A program made the translations under genes and the position numbers. A stretch of 25,597 nucleotides of DNA from Deltaproteobacteria bacterium (GTDB taxonomy: Bacteria; Myxococcota_A; Polyangia; Polyangiales; Ga0077539). The stretch lies in the NCBI GenBank assembly GCA_016704445.1, contig JADJAE010000106.1:1-25597 (forward strand), read 5' to 3'. The stretch's first letter is position 1. Each line of letters begins with the position of its first letter. Below are positions 23,760 through 25,597 of this stretch, in pieces. Under the pieces are notes generated by a model, which worked only from the letters and a program-made list of their open reading frames with translations, searched no databases and had not been told where the DNA came from.

Positions 23760-25315
23760 ATGTCGCGACGCCGCGCCCTGAGCATCGCCTTCGCGCTCTG
23801 GGCGCTGCCCTCGACCGCGGCCGCCGTCGACACCTGGAGCAACCCCTTCCCGGGCGTGCGACGCCTGCTCCGGGTGACGGCCTCGCAGCACATCGACGCG
23901 CTGCTGATCGATCTCTGCGCGCCCGGCGTCAGCGTCCGGGTCACCGCGCCCTCCGAGCGCTCGCGCACGGTGCCGTCCTTCGGCGCGCTGGTGGGCGCGC
24001 AGGCCGCCGTCAACGGAGGCTTCTACAACACCGCCAACCAGTCGCAGACAGACGGCTTCGTGCTCCACGCGGGCGCCTCGTGGGGAGGCACCGACCACGA
24101 CTACGTGGGCCCCATCGCCTTCGGTGATGCTCGCGCGGAGATCGTTCCCCACGAGCGCGTCGAGGGGCCGCAGGCGTGGATGCGCGAGGCGGTCTCCGGG
24201 CACCCGACCCTCGTCGTCGGCGGCGTCGCGAGGGACAACTCGGGCGACACCGGGCTCTGCCCGCGCAACCCCCGCACCGCCGCCGGGCTCACCGCCGACC
24301 ATCGCACGCTCATCCTCGCGGTGGTCGACGGGCGCAACGCGCCGGCCCGGGTGGGCATGACCTGCAACGAGCTCGCGGCCCTGATGCGCGACCTCGGCGC
24401 CCGCGACGCGCTCAACCTCGACGGCGGCGGCTCGGCGACGATGTGGCTCTCCGGCATCGGGGTGCTCAACCGCCCTAGCGACGGCACTGCCCGCACGGTC
24501 TCCAATCACCTCGCGGTCTACGCCCGAGGGAGCGGCGCGTCGCCCCACTGCCCGCCGCCCGCCTACCGGGCGACCTACGTGATGCAGTCCTTCCCGCTGG
24601 CCGCACCACGCTCGACCTCGCGCCGGGCGAGCTCTCCCGGGGCTACCTGGAGATGCGCAACACCGGCACCGCCACCTGGACCCCGGCTCGCACCCGGCTC
24701 GGGACGACGCAGCCCCGCGACAGGGCGAGCGCCGTGCAGGGCCCCGACTGGCTCGCGCCCAACCGCGCGGCCGCTATCGACCGCACCGTCGCACCAGGGG
24801 CCACCGGGCGCTTCACCTTCACGCTGCGCGCGCCGCTCATGGCGGGCGAGTACCCGGAGTACTTCAACCTCGTGGAGGAGGGCGTCACGTGGTTCAGCGA
24901 GCCGGGGCAGGGAGGCCCCGCGGACAACGTGATCCAGGTGCGGGTGCGCACCGTGCCGGTGAGCGACGCTGGGACGATGACCATGGACGCGGGTGCGATG
25001 GCCGCGGACGCAGGGACGATGGTCGCGGACGCAGGGACGATGGTCGCGGACGCAGGGACGATGGTCGCGGACGCAGGGACGATGGTCGCGGATGCAGGTG
25101 TAGACGCGGACCGCGACGACGGGCCGAGCGTCGACGCCGCGGATGCTGCGTTCGTGGAGGAGGGAGAGAGCGGCCTCGAGGGCGAGACGCAGGGCTGCGA
25201 GTGCACCGCGGCGCGCCCGCGAGGCGGGGCGACCACGGGCCTCGGGGCGCTCGTGGTGGCGGCGCTGCTCGGGGCGCTCAGGGCGCCGCGTCGGTCGAGG
25301 CGCACCCGAGGCTGA
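23760..25315 (+). CDS. Surface phosphodiester-glycosidase (NAGPA/DUF2233) protein with NBR1-type Ig domain and MYXO-CTERM tail; frameshift near 24600
   Basis: A signal peptide (MSRRRALSIAFALWALPS, cleavage after about residue 22) precedes a NAGPA domain (PF09992), about 45-258, with AVNGGFYN (83-90), RTAAGLTADHRTLILAVVDG (172-191) and NLDGGGSATMWLSG (219-232). The frame then breaks at 24598-24603. With one base added it continues as GRTTLDLAPGELSRGYLEMRN and an Ig-like domain of the NBR1 central type (NTGTATWTPARTRLG, LVEEGVTWFSEPGQGGP). Next comes a 7-residue tandem repeat linker, then an acidic stretch. The end is GCEC followed by a hydrophobic helix and RRSRRTRG, a MYXO-CTERM sorting signal. 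Corrected length is about 518 residues. NAGPA relatives cleave phosphodiester-linked sugars, so a role at the cell surface on envelope or foreign polymers is inferred. No Shine-Dalgarno site precedes ATG 23760. Confidence 0.78.
24968..25093 (+). repeat. Six in-frame 21-bp tandem repeats (ADAGTMV-type linker)
   Basis: Six units of 21 bp begin at 24968, 24989, 25010, 25031, 25052 and 25073. Units 3-5 are identical, unit 6 differs only in its last base, and units 1-2 are diverged. Each encodes AGTMVAD or a variant. They form a low-complexity stalk between the Ig-like domain and the sorting tail. Copy number is likely to vary between strains. Confidence 0.92.
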
Positions 25316-25342
25316 GGCCGTCGTGGGAAGCGCTCCAACCCG

Positions 25343-25597
25343 TCACATCGCCGCGCCCGAGAGGAAGCGCGCCAGGTACGGCGCCGTGCGGCTCTTCGCC
25401 GCCTTCGCCACCTCCGCCGGAGGCCCCGCCGCCACCACCCGCCCGCCTTCTTCGCCTGCGCCCGGCCCCACGTCGATGACCCAGTCGCTCCCGGCCACCA
25501 CCCGCATGTCGTGCTCGACCACGATCACCGTGTTGCCCGCGTCCACCAGGCCCTCGAGCTGCGCCATCAGCCGCTCGACGTCCGCCGGGTGAAGCCC
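25343..25597 (-). CDS. uvrA: UvrA or UvrA-like excinuclease ABC ATPase, C-terminal fragment cut by the right edge
   Basis: The last 84 residues of a UvrA-family protein are visible, and its 5' part lies beyond the window. LHPADVERLMAQLEGLVDAG is the region just after the ABC signature (TTGLH). NTVIVVEHDMRVV contains the H-loop His, and SDWVIDVGPGAGEEGGRVVA is the conserved UvrA tail, followed by PPAEVAKAAKSRTAPYL. UvrA scans DNA for bulky lesions with UvrB in the cytoplasm. The wording VEHDMRVVAGSDWVID also suits class II (UvrA2-like) proteins linked to drug or DNA-damage tolerance, so the gene symbol is provisional. It is convergent with the glycosidase-like gene, with 27 nt between the stops and no visible terminator. 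Confidence 0.82.
   Translation of the reverse strand, partial: GLHPADVERLMAQLEGLVDAGNTVIVVEHDMRVVAGSDWVIDVGPGAGEEGGRVVAAGPPAEVAKAAKSRTAPYLARFLSGAAM

Noticed and set aside
24968..25093. Possible CRISPR-like direct repeats
   Set aside because: The repeats are contiguous 21-bp units without spacers and lie in frame inside a coding sequence.

Overview
The window is very GC-rich DNA with strong G/C third-position bias. It is most likely from a myxobacterium (phylum Myxococcota, possibly the Polyangiales/Sandaracinaceae side). The best marker is the protein at 23760-25315. It ends in a Cys-containing motif, a short hydrophobic helix and an Arg cluster, which is the MYXO-CTERM sorting signal, and it has an NBR1-type Ig-like domain of a kind common in that phylum. 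No rRNA, tRNA, CRISPR array, transposase or integrase was seen.

Layout. 1-5610 (minus strand): a secreted repeat protein cut by the left edge, a four-helix membrane protein, an unrecognised protein that looks split by a frameshift, a Cys-rich Sel1-repeat lipoprotein with two apparent frameshifts, and an intact DUF885 metallo-hydrolase. 5611-6009: a divergent gap with a G10-CC-G14 tract and a six-unit, 15-bp periodic remnant of a pentapeptide-repeat gene. 6010-8045 (plus): nrfH and nrfA, the membrane tetrahaem quinol dehydrogenase and the pentahaem ammonia-forming nitrite reductase. 8109-10035 (minus): an SDR enzyme, a small membrane protein and a cupredoxin-like lipoprotein. 10066-16303 (minus): cusC-cusB-cusA, a tripartite Cu(I)/Ag(I) efflux system whose genes overlap by 4 nt at each junction; the cupredoxin gene follows 30 nt after cusA.

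16388-23701: a TetR regulator (minus) is divergent from a plus-strand redox block. This holds a type I Baeyer-Villiger monooxygenase, an Old Yellow Enzyme-type ene-reductase and an SDR dehydrogenase, joined by two GTGA stop/start overlaps. A RetSat/CrtISO-like FAD oxidoreductase and a SAM methyltransferase follow. The first three are the chemical steps alcohol to ketone, enone to ketone, and ketone to ester or lactone. The five together look like an uncharacterised tailoring or degradation route for an unsaturated isoprenoid, steroid or lipid. 23760-25315 is a surface phosphodiester-glycosidase-like protein, and the right edge holds the C-terminus of UvrA or a UvrA-like protein (minus).

Caution: at least six apparent single-base indels affect five loci (about 32, 2235, 2745, 3680, 5813 and 24600), while the metabolic and transport genes are intact. 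Some may be consensus errors in GC-rich DNA rather than real mutations.
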